A stretch of DNA of 64,000 nt from Paenibacillus sp. OVF10 (GCA_022836915.1 CP094668.1:7179272-7243271), one strand, 5' to 3'. Shown: positions 1-9,055, counted from the first letter of the stretch. The notes: a model not told the origin generated them from the sequence alone. Numbers and translations: made by a program.

Positions 1-70
1 TGACAAGTGGTGTCAGGGCAAGAGCCAGTCCCATTGACACGATAAATCCAATGATAAAGATCGCTACCAT
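1..70 (-). CDS. tagO: Undecaprenyl-phosphate GlcNAc-1-phosphate transferase, N-terminus only (truncated by window edge)
   Basis: Only the first 23 codons are inside the window. They encode a hydrophobic start (MVAIFIIGFIVSMGLAL...) followed by LTPLV, which resembles the first membrane segment of MraY/WecA/TagO-type transferases. These enzymes load GlcNAc-1-phosphate onto undecaprenyl phosphate to start cell-wall polymer synthesis. The ATG at 70-68 is preceded by a GGGGGT-type ribosome site. Position next to tagA and csaB supports the call: TagO makes the lipid substrate that TagA extends. With so little sequence, another polytopic membrane protein cannot be excluded. Confidence 0.6.
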   Translation of the reverse strand, partial: MVAIFIIGFIVSMGLALALTPLV

Positions 71-194
71 TTGAACATTCGACCCCCAATTATAATACCT
101 GTACGAAATTATAAATCCCCTGATCTCTTTTTATATATAAAATTATTTGTTAGTCACTTTTGATGAAAAATGCAATTTGCACCAGAACGGAGAG

Positions 195-304
195 GGCAGA
201 AATAACCTGTAGAAGCGAAGCGTTCGCCTTTATCGCGGGATTTCAACCTTGCAAAGGTGGATAAAAAAATCCAGAGATAACAGCGATCAAAAGGTTATTC
301 TGAC
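195..304 (-). repeat. Dispersed palindromic element, copy 1 (reverse orientation)
   Basis: One of six related intergenic elements. The conserved core is present in reverse: GAAGCGAAGCG...TTCGCCTTTATC on the left and GATAACAGCGATC on the right (276-288), with an inner hairpin CAACC/GGTGG. The outer arms AGAAATAACC (near 198-207) and GGTTATTCT (293-301) pair with each other and differ from the arms of other copies. It lies in the gene-free stretch 71-446 between tagA and tagO; the rest of that stretch is AT-rich and probably holds the tagO promoter, but nothing else is recognised there. Confidence 0.75.
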
Positions 305-446
305 ATCGAAGTGGCCGTATGCAACAACTTCCGTTTTTCATGGAGTGGCACACATGTAATCCGGAATGAATTATACGCTCATCACACCCGAAAAGCCATC
401 CTCAATTTCTAGCAAAAACACGCATTTATCTCGCAATTACCTGTTT

Positions 447-1208
447 TTAACGGACTTTCGTCACGTTTTCTTTGTCACGCATCACCTTAACAGCGAATTT
501 CGGAAGCGCAAGCATCCGGCCAGCCCGGCTTGGTTCACGCAATAAGCGATAGAACCACTCCAGTCTTAACTTTTGGAACAGCATAGGCGCACGTTTGGTT
601 TTACCCGAAATCACATCAAAGCTGCCGCCAACGCCCATGGTTACGGGAACTTGCAGTGCATCTTTGTGTTTGTGAATCCACGGTTCTTGGGTGTCTGCCC
701 CACGTGCTACAAACAACAGATCAGGTGCAGCGTCCCGTATGGAAGCAACAACCTGTTCATCCTCAGCCGGACCAAAATAACCGTCGCGATAACCCACAAT
801 TCGAATCGCCGGATATTGCTGTTGTAACCGAACTGCCGTTTCTTGAATCACCTCAGGGGTGGAACCAAGCAGATATACGCCCCATCGATAGTTTTCTCCA
901 ACACGCAGCAATTCATGTAAAAGCTCAAAACCCGGCACTCGCTCAGCTACAGGATCTCCACAATAGTTTGCAGCCCATACAACACCTGTTCCATCAGGAA
1001 CAATCAATTCCGCAGCTTGCATGACTTCCATAATTGCGGGATTTTCCAATGCGGCCATGACCATAATTGGATTGGCTGTAATGACCTGATGTGGTGTCTG
1101 CTTGGACAGCACAGCTTCCTGGAGAACCTTCACCGTTTCTTTCATCGTCAGTTTGGAAAAAGGAATGCCGTAGATCGAAACGGTAGGTATTGATCCGGTC
1201 TGACTCAT
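447..1208 (-). CDS. tagA: WecG/TagA/CpsF family glycosyltransferase (N-acetylmannosaminyltransferase)
   Basis: 253 residues, the usual length for GT26 family TagA. The family transfers ManNAc from UDP-ManNAc to undecaprenyl-PP-GlcNAc, the second step in linkage-unit or secondary cell-wall polymer synthesis at the inner membrane face. Visible hallmarks are the N-terminal TANPIMVM stretch carrying the conserved Thr (about residue 44), the PDGTGVVW motif with the proposed catalytic Asp (about 72-79), and the C-terminal MGVGGSFDVISGKTKRAP block. It starts 8 bases after the csaB stop, so the two are likely cotranscribed, with tagO downstream. In Paenibacillus and Bacillus this trio builds the pyruvylated polymer that anchors S-layer proteins; that role here is inferred from context. 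Confidence 0.9.
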   Translation of the reverse strand: MSQTGSIPTVSIYGIPFSKLTMKETVKVLQEAVLSKQTPHQVITANPIMVMAALENPAIMEVMQAAELIVPDGTGVVWAANYCGDPVAERVPGFELLHELLRVGENYRWGVYLLGSTPEVIQETAVRLQQQYPAIRIVGYRDGYFGPAEDEQVVASIRDAAPDLLFVARGADTQEPWIHKHKDALQVPVTMGVGGSFDVISGKTKRAPMLFQKLRLEWFYRLLREPSRAGRMLALPKFAVKVMRDKENVTKVR

Positions 1209-1215
1209 CTTTATC

Positions 1216-2397
1216 TCATCCTTTGCGGCCTAAATAGTTAATAATCTGCTGTGCAGGCACTCTGGCTTCCTGCTTCAGTTGGGTGATGCCTTCTTCATGT
1301 TCCTTCAACCACTGTGAACGTTGATCCAGCAGTCCAACAACAGTCTTGGCGAGTTTGTCGCCATCGAGTGTATCCGTATTTCCTGCTGGTTCACTGTCCA
1401 GACGAAGCAGGAATTGATCAATTTTCGGATCATACGAGATGCCCACCGGAGGCACATATTGCGAAGCTGCATAGATCAGACTGTGCAGACGCATACCGAT
1501 GACAAGATCACACTTGCTGACTTCCTCCAGCATAAGCTGAGGGTCGGTCAGATCTTCTGTGATGCTAATCTCGCTGCCTTTGCTGGTCACATCACCGAGC
1601 ATTTCCATAAGGAATCGTGATGCCTGTTCATCCACTGGCAAATGAAACGGCAGAAAACGCAAGTGCACGGCTCTTTTGGAGCATAGTTTTTTCAATCCTG
1701 CAGCAATAGCCGTAAGTTCCTTCCGGTCTGACTCCCAAAAACGTACCGATACGCCGATCATAGGAAGCTTGGTATGTCCTCCAGTTGAAGGTTCCACTCG
1801 ATTAGCTTGGTTAGCAGCATTTGCTGAGACAGCACCTGCGCTCCTCTCAACTTTTGTTTCAGGTAATGGCAAACCCATTACGGGGTCAGGTACAACATGG
1901 ATCTGATTCCACTGTAACCCGAGCCCACGCAGGTAGTCTGCAGATTGTTCATCCCGAACGGATACATAGGTGCAGGCCTTAAAGACCGATTTGATCATCG
2001 GATTAAAAATTTTACGATTCACAGGGCCAATCCCCTGTGCATAGATAAATGTTGGTTTTTTCAACCACTGGGCCAGCTTGATTACACCCAGATAATAAGG
2101 AATGGATTTCAGTCCAGTTGCATCCTGCAATAGACTTCCTCCGCCACTGATTAACCCGTCGCTCTCCTTGAGTGCTTCACGGACTTCCTTCAATTTCATA
2201 CGATGCACGGAGCGCACACCGTACATGGCGGTTGTCGACTCGGGATCACCCGAGAGAACAATAGGTTCAATGGTTATGTTCGACCTTTGGCTTTCCTCTT
2301 CCAGCGCTGTCAAAATCGACTTTAGCACCGCTTCGTCTCCGCTATTGCGGAATCCGTAATACCCCGAGATGACTAACTTTTGAGAAGTGGTGACCAT
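1216..2397 (-). CDS. csaB: Polysaccharide pyruvyl transferase CsaB
   Basis: About 393 residues. The start SGYYGFRNSGDEAVL (near residues 9-23) is the signature of CsaB, which adds ketal-linked pyruvate to ManNAc of secondary cell-wall polymers; SLH-domain proteins bind the pyruvylated polymer. SGGGSLLQD (about 82-90) and GMRLHSLIYAA near the C-terminus are typical of the GT-B-like fold. A polar linker rich in Ala, Asn and Ser (about 190-215) separates the two lobes and looks longer than in most relatives. The ATG at 2397 (MVTTSQKL) is preferred; the reading frame stays open upstream. The gene overlaps the end of the DUF5693 gene by 25 bases, which indicates coupled expression. Confidence 0.92.
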   Translation of the reverse strand: MVTTSQKLVISGYYGFRNSGDEAVLKSILTALEEESQRSNITIEPIVLSGDPESTTAMYGVRSVHRMKLKEVREALKESDGLISGGGSLLQDATGLKSIPYYLGVIKLAQWLKKPTFIYAQGIGPVNRKIFNPMIKSVFKACTYVSVRDEQSADYLRGLGLQWNQIHVVPDPVMGLPLPETKVERSAGAVSANAANQANRVEPSTGGHTKLPMIGVSVRFWESDRKELTAIAAGLKKLCSKRAVHLRFLPFHLPVDEQASRFLMEMLGDVTSKGSEISITEDLTDPQLMLEEVSKCDLVIGMRLHSLIYAASQYVPPVGISYDPKIDQFLLRLDSEPAGNTDTLDGDKLAKTVVGLLDQRSQWLKEHEEGITQLKQEARVPAQQIINYLGRKG

Positions 2398-4394
2398 TTT
2401 TTCCAACATCCTTCCGCTACTTGCCACACACCCACAGCAATGATACCGAAGATTAAGCCAAGTCCCAATCCCATCACTCCACGAATGAGTGACAATACAG
2501 CCGGCGTATGGATATGCGCGAACGTATCCACCATGGACAATTGTCCAATCGCTGCAATAATGAGCACAAAGATGACTTTACGATATTTTAAAGCGGCGAA
2601 CACGCCAACGATAAACAGCGGGTGTCCCAGCATAAATTCTTTGAATCTCGGACGTACACCGAACGTATCTTCCAGTACTACACGAAGGAACATCTCGAAT
2701 GGTGTAACCGAACCCGAGTTGCCTGTACGACTCAAATAGTAATATCCAACCACGGCAGCAACCAATCCCAGTACTACCATTACAACGGTAATCGGTGTAC
2801 GAAGAATATTCTTAATTTGTTTAATAGAGAACGAACCTGAACCACGATAAAACACAATATAGATCGCTACCAGTGCCATAGGTGCAAAGTGCAACAGACT
2901 CACGCCGCGGAACTGGTTAATCACCAGACTGTACGTAATGCTGTTAAGCAATGCGATGACAAAAGGTACCGCCAGGAACGACAGAATTGACGTTCTTACA
3001 TATAAAACTAACGTTTGTTTCAAACGACGACCCGCAGATGCGTCAGGTTGACGCTGTTGCTGATAGTTCACTGTACGAACGGCCAGCACCATCGCTATGG
3101 TCGGTGCGGCTATGGCCACAAGCAAGGCAATTCCTTGCTCCAGCAGCGTTGGTTTCAAAAGGAACAATCCGGCACTGCCCACCAGTGCAACTACAAATGC
3201 GATCAAGGTCAGTAGTGGGATAAAATAAGAAACCATAAGTGCAATCATGGCAATTGCACCAACAAGAGCAACCAGCTTGGCATAACGCTGAATCGAAGAA
3301 TCCTTAACTGTAAATGCCTCAGCTTGTCCTAGCTCGAATCCATGCTTCGCCATGCGTTCTACCGCATGACCCGGCTCACCCAGGCTGTTGATCAGATTCT
3401 CAATTGGATCTGTAATCATAGCCTTTGCTGTATTCCGGCTTGGCGATGCATTCATATAGAGCATACGAATGTTGCGATCCTTGGTTGCCAGTACAAAACG
3501 GTCAGCGATCGTGTCTACGTCCAGATTGGCATCGCCATCACTAAGCGAGTACAGACGAGTAACGTTGTAATCCGTTTTATAAGCAAGGGTCTGGAATCCA
3601 GACTGCGGTTTCTTCAAGTTCTCAATGGCTGCAAGACCAATATTGTGCTTGTTCAGCAACTGTGCGAACTGGTCGAGACTTTTCATCTCTGCATTATCAT
3701 TGTACCCTTTCACAGCATCACCATCAAACAAGATGCGCTTTACGCCATTTTCTTCGAAGAAGGTAAGCAAGCGCTCCATCGATTCCTGGCTGTATGGCAC
3801 ACTGTCCGAGATCCGCGGCAAAATGTAGAACCCTTTATCACGCAGCATCTTCACGGCAACCGGATCGGGCTGCAAAGGCTGCATGTTGGCATTCTCCGGA
3901 GGAGTCTGCAATATTAAGCCGCTACGACCTTCATATTCCCATGGTACTACCGGAATCTGCCGATCAGCGAACGTTTGTTCAATAATAGGGGTATACGTCT
4001 GTGCGTTTTCCTCCGATGTAAATAACACATACGTGTAATTTGCATTAGAAGGGATCACATCTTTGGTCAGGTTCGCGAGATCCTGGCCATTGTACACCAT
4101 TAGTCGGCGTGTCTTTCTCAGCTCGTCCAATGTACTTTCGAACACAGCCATCGTTGTAACGCCTGCGTCTTTTAGACGAGTCAATTGTTCATTCATGAAA
4201 TCTTGCGGATGTGCCTGATAGGCGGAAATATCCAGCAAACCTCGATAGTTGAAGACAAGCTCTACCTTTTTGGCAGAAGACTCTGTCTGCACCCGATCAC
4301 TGATTACAGGGATGGAAGCAACCAGACCGATAATAACGACGAGCCACAACCACTTCCGAGAAGCGTTATTCCAATAAAGCCATTTTTGACGCAC
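2373..4394 (-). CDS. DUF5693 family polytopic membrane protein
   Basis: About 673 residues from a GTG start at 4394, chosen because GAGGAGG lies 8 bases upstream; the frame stays open to 4454. One membrane segment near residues 15-32 is followed by a roughly 350-residue exported domain, then eight or so hydrophobic segments in the C-terminal half. I recognise it as the DUF5693-type protein commonly found beside csaB in Paenibacillus; no catalytic motif is evident. Position at the head of the csaB-tagA-tagO run suggests a role in export, polymerisation or modification of the pyruvylated cell-wall polymer. This is inference from context only. Confidence 0.75.
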   Translation of the reverse strand: MRQKWLYWNNASRKWLWLVVIIGLVASIPVISDRVQTESSAKKVELVFNYRGLLDISAYQAHPQDFMNEQLTRLKDAGVTTMAVFESTLDELRKTRRLMVYNGQDLANLTKDVIPSNANYTYVLFTSEENAQTYTPIIEQTFADRQIPVVPWEYEGRSGLILQTPPENANMQPLQPDPVAVKMLRDKGFYILPRISDSVPYSQESMERLLTFFEENGVKRILFDGDAVKGYNDNAEMKSLDQFAQLLNKHNIGLAAIENLKKPQSGFQTLAYKTDYNVTRLYSLSDGDANLDVDTIADRFVLATKDRNIRMLYMNASPSRNTAKAMITDPIENLINSLGEPGHAVERMAKHGFELGQAEAFTVKDSSIQRYAKLVALVGAIAMIALMVSYFIPLLTLIAFVVALVGSAGLFLLKPTLLEQGIALLVAIAAPTIAMVLAVRTVNYQQQRQPDASAGRRLKQTLVLYVRTSILSFLAVPFVIALLNSITYSLVINQFRGVSLLHFAPMALVAIYIVFYRGSGSFSIKQIKNILRTPITVVMVVLGLVAAVVGYYYLSRTGNSGSVTPFEMFLRVVLEDTFGVRPRFKEFMLGHPLFIVGVFAALKYRKVIFVLIIAAIGQLSMVDTFAHIHTPAVLSLIRGVMGLGLGLIFGIIAVGVWQVAEGCWKKWSPLLKS

Positions 4395-4535
4395 TACATG
4401 TACCTCCTCAAGTGTTGGAACCAAATGCACGTTCAGCTCAAGTAATTCGTTCATTTAACATTTATACAATAGGTTACAAACAGCTTGTGTCAACAAGCCC
4501 TCTTATATGCTAGATCCATCTATAATATTATTTCA

Positions 4536-4576
4536 AAGAAAAACCCTCCGCCAACCAACCTTACGGTGCGGAGAGG
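4536..4576 (-). terminator. Rho-independent terminator after pgcA
   Basis: On the minus strand a CTCCGC/GCGGAG stem is followed by a run of T. It lies directly after the pgcA stop codon at 4611. Confidence 0.75.
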
Positions 4577-4610
4577 CCTTCTCATGTTCTTGCTCATTGT
4601 TGCATTCGTA

Positions 4611-6332
4611 TTATTGTGCGTCTACACGCGACATCACTGTAGTCACCAGACGCTCGATCCGGCTTTCCGCATCTTCCAAGTTCTCTCCACGCACGGCGAA
4701 GTATACTTTGATCTTCGGTTCTGTTCCTGAAGGACGCAAGCAGAACCATGAACCGTCTGCCAAAATGAACTTCAGTACGTTTTCCTTCGGAAGACCATCC
4801 AGACCAAGGGAGTAGTCCAGTACATCTTGTACAGCAATTCCCGCTACTTCTTGTGGCGGATTGGAACGCCAGTCCGTCATTTTGGCTTGAATCTGAGCCA
4901 CGCCGTCTTTGCCTTTCAGCGTACGGGATTCCAGCTTCTCCAGGAAGTATCCGAATTGGTTGTACAGCTCTTGCAAGACATCATACAGTGTCTTGCCTTG
5001 GCTCTTATAATACGCAGCTGCTTCAGCAATCAGCATCGAGGCAAGGACAGCATCCTTGTCACGGGCATAGTTGCCTGAAAGGTAGCCATAACTCTCTTCA
5101 TATCCGAACAAGAATGTATGACTGCCTGTTGCTTCGAACTGGTTCATTTTTTCACCGATATATTTGAAGCCTGTCAGTGTGTTCATCACTTCTGCCCCGT
5201 AATGTTCAGCAATGACAGCACCCATCTCACTTGTTACGATTGTTTTGACAACCGCACCGTTGCTTGGCAGTGTTCCGGTCTCTTGCAGGCGACTGAGCAG
5301 GTAATGTACCATAATGGCACCAGACTGGTTACCAGACAAGACGAAATATTTGCCATCGTTGTCTTTCACAACAGCACCCATACGGTCTGCATCCGGATCT
5401 GTTCCGATCAGAATGTCAGCACCCACGGATTCTCCCAGCTTCATTGCAAGCGTAAACGCTTCGCGTTCTTCCGGGTTAGGGGATTTCACGGTAGAGAACT
5501 CAGCATCCGGCTGTTCCTGTTCAGCTACAATGTGCAGTTGCTCGAATCCGATCTGTTCCAGCACGCGACGTACAGGGATGTTGCCTGTTCCGTGCAGCGG
5601 TGTGTAAACGATTTTGAAATCACGGCCAATGCCGGATTGGATCAGTTCGCGACTCAGACTGCGGCTTGCTACGGTATCTACAAACGCTTGGTCTTGGTCT
5701 TCACCCAACCAGATCAGGAGCCCTTGAGCTTCTGCTTCTTCTTGCGTCAGTTTCTTCACGTCAGCAAGGGAAGGTACTTCCTGAATGTACTGAATGACTT
5801 TTTCCGCTTCAGCCGGTACCAATTGACCGCCCTCATGATTGTAGACTTTGTAGCCGTTATATTCCGGTGGGTTATGACTCGCTGTTACGACGATTCCGCC
5901 AGTAGCCTTCTGATGACGCACCGCGAATGACAACTCAGGAGTTGAACGCAGGGATGGGAACAGCTTGGCTACAATGCCGTTTCCAGCCAGTACAAGCGCA
6001 GCATCCAGTGTGAATTCAGGTGAGAAATGACGGGAATCATGAGCAATGACAACAGAAGGTTTACCTTTTTGGTCACCATGCTGCTCAAGCAAATAACGCG
6101 CAAATCCTTGCGTTGCCCGACCTACGGTGTAACGGTTCATCCGGTTGCTTCCGGCACCAATGACTCCGCGCAATCCACCTGTACCAAACTCCAGGTTTCT
6201 GTAAAAACGTTCCTCCAGCTCTTTCGGCTGATCCTGCAAGTCACGAAGCTCCTGTTTCGTTGCTTCATCAATCGAAGCATCCTCCAACCATTGCTGCAAC
6301 GTCTCTGCTGCTGCTGTGCTTAACTGTTCCAT
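4611..6332 (-). CDS. pgcA: Phospho-sugar mutase (alpha-phosphoglucomutase / phosphomannomutase)
   Basis: 573 residues, typical of PgcA. It interconverts glucose-1-P and glucose-6-P (and mannose phosphates), feeding UDP-glucose and wall-polymer synthesis in the cytoplasm. Visible motifs in order: the phosphoserine loop TASHNPPEYNGYK, the Mg-binding loop GTDPDADRMG, the sugar-binding GYEESYGY, and the phosphate-binding RPSGTEPKIKVYF at the C-terminus. The start at 6332 (MEQLST) follows AAGGGG; an upstream in-frame extension to 6386 is not needed. A terminator follows, so it appears to be a single-gene unit between the wall-polymer module and fabZ. Confidence 0.93.
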   Translation of the reverse strand: MEQLSTAAAETLQQWLEDASIDEATKQELRDLQDQPKELEERFYRNLEFGTGGLRGVIGAGSNRMNRYTVGRATQGFARYLLEQHGDQKGKPSVVIAHDSRHFSPEFTLDAALVLAGNGIVAKLFPSLRSTPELSFAVRHQKATGGIVVTASHNPPEYNGYKVYNHEGGQLVPAEAEKVIQYIQEVPSLADVKKLTQEEAEAQGLLIWLGEDQDQAFVDTVASRSLSRELIQSGIGRDFKIVYTPLHGTGNIPVRRVLEQIGFEQLHIVAEQEQPDAEFSTVKSPNPEEREAFTLAMKLGESVGADILIGTDPDADRMGAVVKDNDGKYFVLSGNQSGAIMVHYLLSRLQETGTLPSNGAVVKTIVTSEMGAVIAEHYGAEVMNTLTGFKYIGEKMNQFEATGSHTFLFGYEESYGYLSGNYARDKDAVLASMLIAEAAAYYKSQGKTLYDVLQELYNQFGYFLEKLESRTLKGKDGVAQIQAKMTDWRSNPPQEVAGIAVQDVLDYSLGLDGLPKENVLKFILADGSWFCLRPSGTEPKIKVYFAVRGENLEDAESRIERLVTTVMSRVDAQ

Positions 6333-6442
6333 TCCGATAAACCCCTTCCGTCTATATAAATTCAGGTGTGCTGAGTACTCTAGCATCTTGCATCATTCGG
6401 TCCAACGAAGTTCCTGCATGATGTCAATGCTCACGTATGTAA

Positions 6443-6874
6443 TCAGCTTGGGTCAGACAGTGCAAACATAATCTCGCCTTCAGCGACAACTTTGTCGTCC
6501 ACACGGGCGGTTGCTTTACCTTTACCAATCGAACCCTTCAGGCGTGTAATCTCCACTTCCAGAATCAACGTATCTCCGGGCACAACTTGTCCACGGAATC
6601 GGAAGTTGTCCAGTCCCGCCAAAAAGCCTATTTTGCCTTTATTAGCTTCCAAGTTCAACATAGCCGCTGCACCAACCTGAGCCAATGCTTCGGTGATTAA
6701 AACACCCGGCATTACCGGATACTCAGGGAAATGACCGATAAAGAATGGTTCATTAATCGTTACATTTTTCAAACCAACCGCACGTTTGCCATCTTCCATC
6801 TCCAAAATTCTGTCCACCAACAGGAACGGCGGACGATGCGGGATAATCTCTTGAATCTGTTTGATATCGAGCAC
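6443..6874 (-). CDS. fabZ: 3-hydroxyacyl-[acyl-carrier-protein] dehydratase FabZ
   Basis: 143 residues when started at the GTG at 6874, which is preceded by GAGAGGAG; the upstream ATG at 6919 would add 15 unrelated residues. FabZ dehydrates beta-hydroxyacyl-ACP in fatty acid elongation. The start LDIKQIQEIIPHRPPFLLVD contains the HRPPFLLVD block, and GHFPEYPVMPGVLITEALAQ (about 49-68) carries the catalytic His and Glu of the hot-dog fold. It sits next to the flhP-mbl-spoIIID group, as ywpB/fabZ does in B. subtilis. Confidence 0.95.
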   Translation of the reverse strand: MLDIKQIQEIIPHRPPFLLVDRILEMEDGKRAVGLKNVTINEPFFIGHFPEYPVMPGVLITEALAQVGAAAMLNLEANKGKIGFLAGLDNFRFRGQVVPGDTLILEVEITRLKGSIGKGKATARVDDKVVAEGEIMFALSDPS

Positions 6875-6956
6875 AGTGTAATCTCCTCTCGGGATGTTTA
6901 TATGAGCGTTCTTCATCATGGATTTTTCATGTGCGCATAGGTGACCATTACGATTA

Positions 6957-7063
6957 CGGATCGTTCTTTCGTTCGCTGTTGTTTCCTAATTTTTTTGATC
7001 AACCTCAGAGAGGTCAAAATTCGGTGACAAAGGCGAGCGCTTTGCTTCTTCTGAACGATTCCG
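6957..7063 (+). repeat. Dispersed palindromic element, copy 2
   Basis: Contains GTTCGCTGTTGTTTCC on the left and GGTGACAAAGGCGAGCGC on the right, an inner hairpin GATCAACCTC/GAGGTCAAAA, and outer arms CGGATCGTTC (6957-6966) and GAACGATTCCG (7053-7063) that pair. The core matches the other five copies; the arms do not match but remain complementary. The gene-free stretch 6875-7361 around it also holds the EpuA terminator; the rest (about 7065-7310) shows no recognisable feature. Confidence 0.75.
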
Positions 7064-7314
7064 TTCCCTCCACTTACTTCGGTGCTGCAAGGTCAACCCC
7101 CACATGACAAAGTCGAAGCTCATATAAATGGTTTTTTAATTTTTAAATTTTGTATGGAAAGCATATTTTCGGTTAACACTAGTTATATCCTTCATGACTG
7201 CAGTAGTGAAGGTTAAGATAAGGGGTCTCTCTTCGCGATGACGAATGTCTTTCGCAGGGGAGGCCTCTTTTGTGACGTCAAACGTCATCCATCATTATAC
7301 TGTTTTCAACGTCA

Positions 7315-7346
7315 AAAAGAAAACTCCTGCCTGCGCAGGAGTTTTC
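7315..7346 (-). terminator. Rho-independent terminator after the EpuA-like gene
   Basis: Perfect stem AAAACTCCTGC/GCAGGAGTTTT with T runs on both strands, just after the stop at 7362. It can work in both directions, but only the minus strand has a gene ending here. Confidence 0.85.
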
Positions 7347-7361
7347 GCTTAACTCGTTACA

Positions 7362-7586
7362 TTATGGAGCGAACACCAGATTGTATACATGTTCCCATGT
7401 ACTCCATTGCCATACGGAACCGATATCCTGTTTGCCCAGTACCACATATCCAGCTACCATTCCGCCAGCGAGGGCAAGAACAAGCAGGACTGGGACCAGG
7501 AACCATCTTGCGATGCGCAATCCACTCTTCTTCTTCTTGACTTCCTTTTTCTCCGGCTTACTGTTCTGCTGCTGTGTTTCTGTCAT
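7362..7586 (-). CDS. EpuA-like small membrane protein (annotated elsewhere as RNA polymerase beta subunit-like)
   Basis: 74 residues. A basic, lysine-rich N-terminal half (KKEVKKKKSG) precedes one membrane segment (about residues 29-50) and a short aromatic tail ending WEHVYNLVFAP. This is the pattern of the EpuA family (PF11772), often labelled DNA-directed RNA polymerase subunit beta without functional evidence. The ATG at 7586 follows AAAGGTGA. It starts 12 bases after flhP ends and belongs to that transcript. Its function is unknown; a membrane-associated accessory role is the most that can be said. Confidence 0.75.
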   Translation of the reverse strand: MTETQQQNSKPEKKEVKKKKSGLRIARWFLVPVLLVLALAGGMVAGYVVLGKQDIGSVWQWSTWEHVYNLVFAP

Positions 7587-7598
7587 CACATTCACCTT

Positions 7599-8438
7599 TT
7601 ACGCTCTCATATTGTTGGCAAGACCCAACATGGAATCACTTGAAGTTAGCGCCTTTGCCGCCAGCTGATATGTCCGCTGTCCTTGCATAAGCAAAGACAT
7701 CTCCTGTGTCAGATCTACATTGGATTGCTCCAGATAACCTGGACGGATCAAGGCAGTCGCTTGACGTGTAGCTGCATTAGCGCCAAATACATCATCCTCA
7801 GTTAATCCCGCATCCAGACCAAACAGGTTATCCGCATACTGTACCAGCCCCTCAGGACGTTCAATGTCTACCACTTGCAGCTGTGCTCCAATGGTTGCGT
7901 TTGCCGCATTACCGCGTCGGATTAACAGGTTGCCATTTTCATCAAAAGCAACTTTGCTATTATTCGGTGCCGTAATACGATTGCCTTGACGATCCAGGGC
8001 AAAGTGGCCTTCGCCATTGACCATCACCATCATATCAGGTGAATTCGGAGTAGGCTTAGGTCTTGTATCAGGTACAAAATGAAATGCACCCTGACGTGTC
8101 CACATTTTCTCCCCATTCGCTTCAACTGCAAACATCGCATTTCCCTCAATAGCCAGATCGGTCGGAAGGCCAGTCTCGTTCAAGGGGCCTTGAGACATAT
8201 CCTTCGTCACATCTGCCAAACGAGCACCAAAACCGAGGTTATATCCCATCGGTGTGGAACGTCCATCCAGTTTGTATTTGTCCGGTTGTTGTTGAACCCG
8301 GGTCAGCACATCCTCGAATGCCGCGTGCTTGCTCTTATAGCCTGCCGTATTCACGTTGGCAATATTATCGGAAATGACATCCAGACGCTGCTGTATGGCA
8401 GTCATGGAAACCTTGGCACTAATCATGGAATTATTCAT
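7599..8438 (-). CDS. flhP: Flagellar hook/rod-type basal body protein FlhP
   Basis: 279 residues. The N-terminus contains the flagellar rod signature (QQRLDVISDNIANVNTAGYK, residues about 16-35), and the C-terminus ends with the matching helix (GYLEQSNVDLTQEMSLLMQGQRTYQLAAKAL). Such proteins are exported by the flagellar type III system and polymerise into the rod or hook. Order next to flhO and mbl is as in B. subtilis, where FlhO and FlhP are distal rod proteins. The start follows GGGAGGG with 9-base spacing. An unusual 645-bp repeat-rich spacer separates it from flhO. Confidence 0.92.
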   Translation of the reverse strand: MNNSMISAKVSMTAIQQRLDVISDNIANVNTAGYKSKHAAFEDVLTRVQQQPDKYKLDGRSTPMGYNLGFGARLADVTKDMSQGPLNETGLPTDLAIEGNAMFAVEANGEKMWTRQGAFHFVPDTRPKPTPNSPDMMVMVNGEGHFALDRQGNRITAPNNSKVAFDENGNLLIRRGNAANATIGAQLQVVDIERPEGLVQYADNLFGLDAGLTEDDVFGANAATRQATALIRPGYLEQSNVDLTQEMSLLMQGQRTYQLAAKALTSSDSMLGLANNMRA

Positions 8439-8595
8439 TGGTGGTATACCCTCCCTTGTGTCCTGTCCACCCTCCCAAACCCTCCCTAGTAGGGAGGGCC
8501 CCAGATGGCGCTGCCCTCTGGACTCCCGAAACAGGCGGATTAGGTAAGTGGGGTACGATCTTGCTAAGTGGCGGTGGTGTGTGTGCGCCGCGACT

Positions 8596-8646
8596 GCCGT
8601 GCTATGATTCCCGCCATAGTTTCACATGGCTGAATCATAGCACGGC
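8596..8646. repeat. 15-bp perfect inverted repeat (long hairpin) between flhP and flhO
   Basis: GCCGTGCTATGATTC (8596-8610) and its exact reverse complement (8632-8646) flank a 21-base loop. Further outer pairing (GTGCGCCGC with GCGGTGTG) is possible. It is not followed by a clear T run on the minus strand. A second short palindrome, CCCTCCCTAGTAGGGAGGG, lies just upstream near 8480-8498. Confidence 0.8.
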
Positions 8647-8667
8647 ACGCTCTTTATGCGGTGTGTA

Positions 8668-9055
8668 GCTCCGCGGGGTCTCTTCCTTGCTTTGCTTCGC
8701 AAAGGACTGTCGAGACCGTCGCTGCGCTCAGGTAATGCTGCGCATTCCTCGCATAAGCTCGGCTGCGTCTAGGCTCTTGCGCTCCGCGGGGTCTCTTCAC
8801 TGCTTTGCTTCGCAAAGGACTGTCGAGACCGTCGCTGCGCTCAGGTACTGCCACGCATTCCTCGCATAGGCTCGGATGCGTCTAGGCTCTTGCGCTCCGC
8901 GGGGTCTCTTCCCTGCTTTGCTTCGCAAAGGACTGTCGAGACCGTCGCTTCGCTCAGGTACTGCCGCGCAATCCTCGCATAGGCTCGGCTGCGTCTAGGC
9001 TCTTGCGCTTCGCGTGAGCCTCTCTGCTTTGCTGCGCAAAGGGTGTTTGGCTCTC
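8668..9055. repeat. 113-bp direct tandem repeat, three full copies plus a degenerate partial copy
   Basis: Units begin GCTCCGCGGGGTCTCTTC at 8668, 8781 and 8894, an exact 113-bp period, with few substitutions between units. A fourth, diverged unit starts at 9007. Each unit contains a CTTTGCTTCGCAAAG palindrome and a CGAGACCGTCGCTGCGCTCAGGTA stretch. It is GC-rich compared with the flanks and fills the spacer between flhO and flhP (8439-9083). Direct 113-bp units without unique spacers do not fit a CRISPR array. No coding function is evident. Confidence 0.9.

Noticed and set aside
8654..8854. Open frames inside the 113-bp repeats
   Set aside because: They arise from the repeat itself, are Arg-rich and have no start signals.
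8668..9055. CRISPR array
   Set aside because: Units are 113 bp direct tandem copies with no unique spacers, and no cas genes are in the window.
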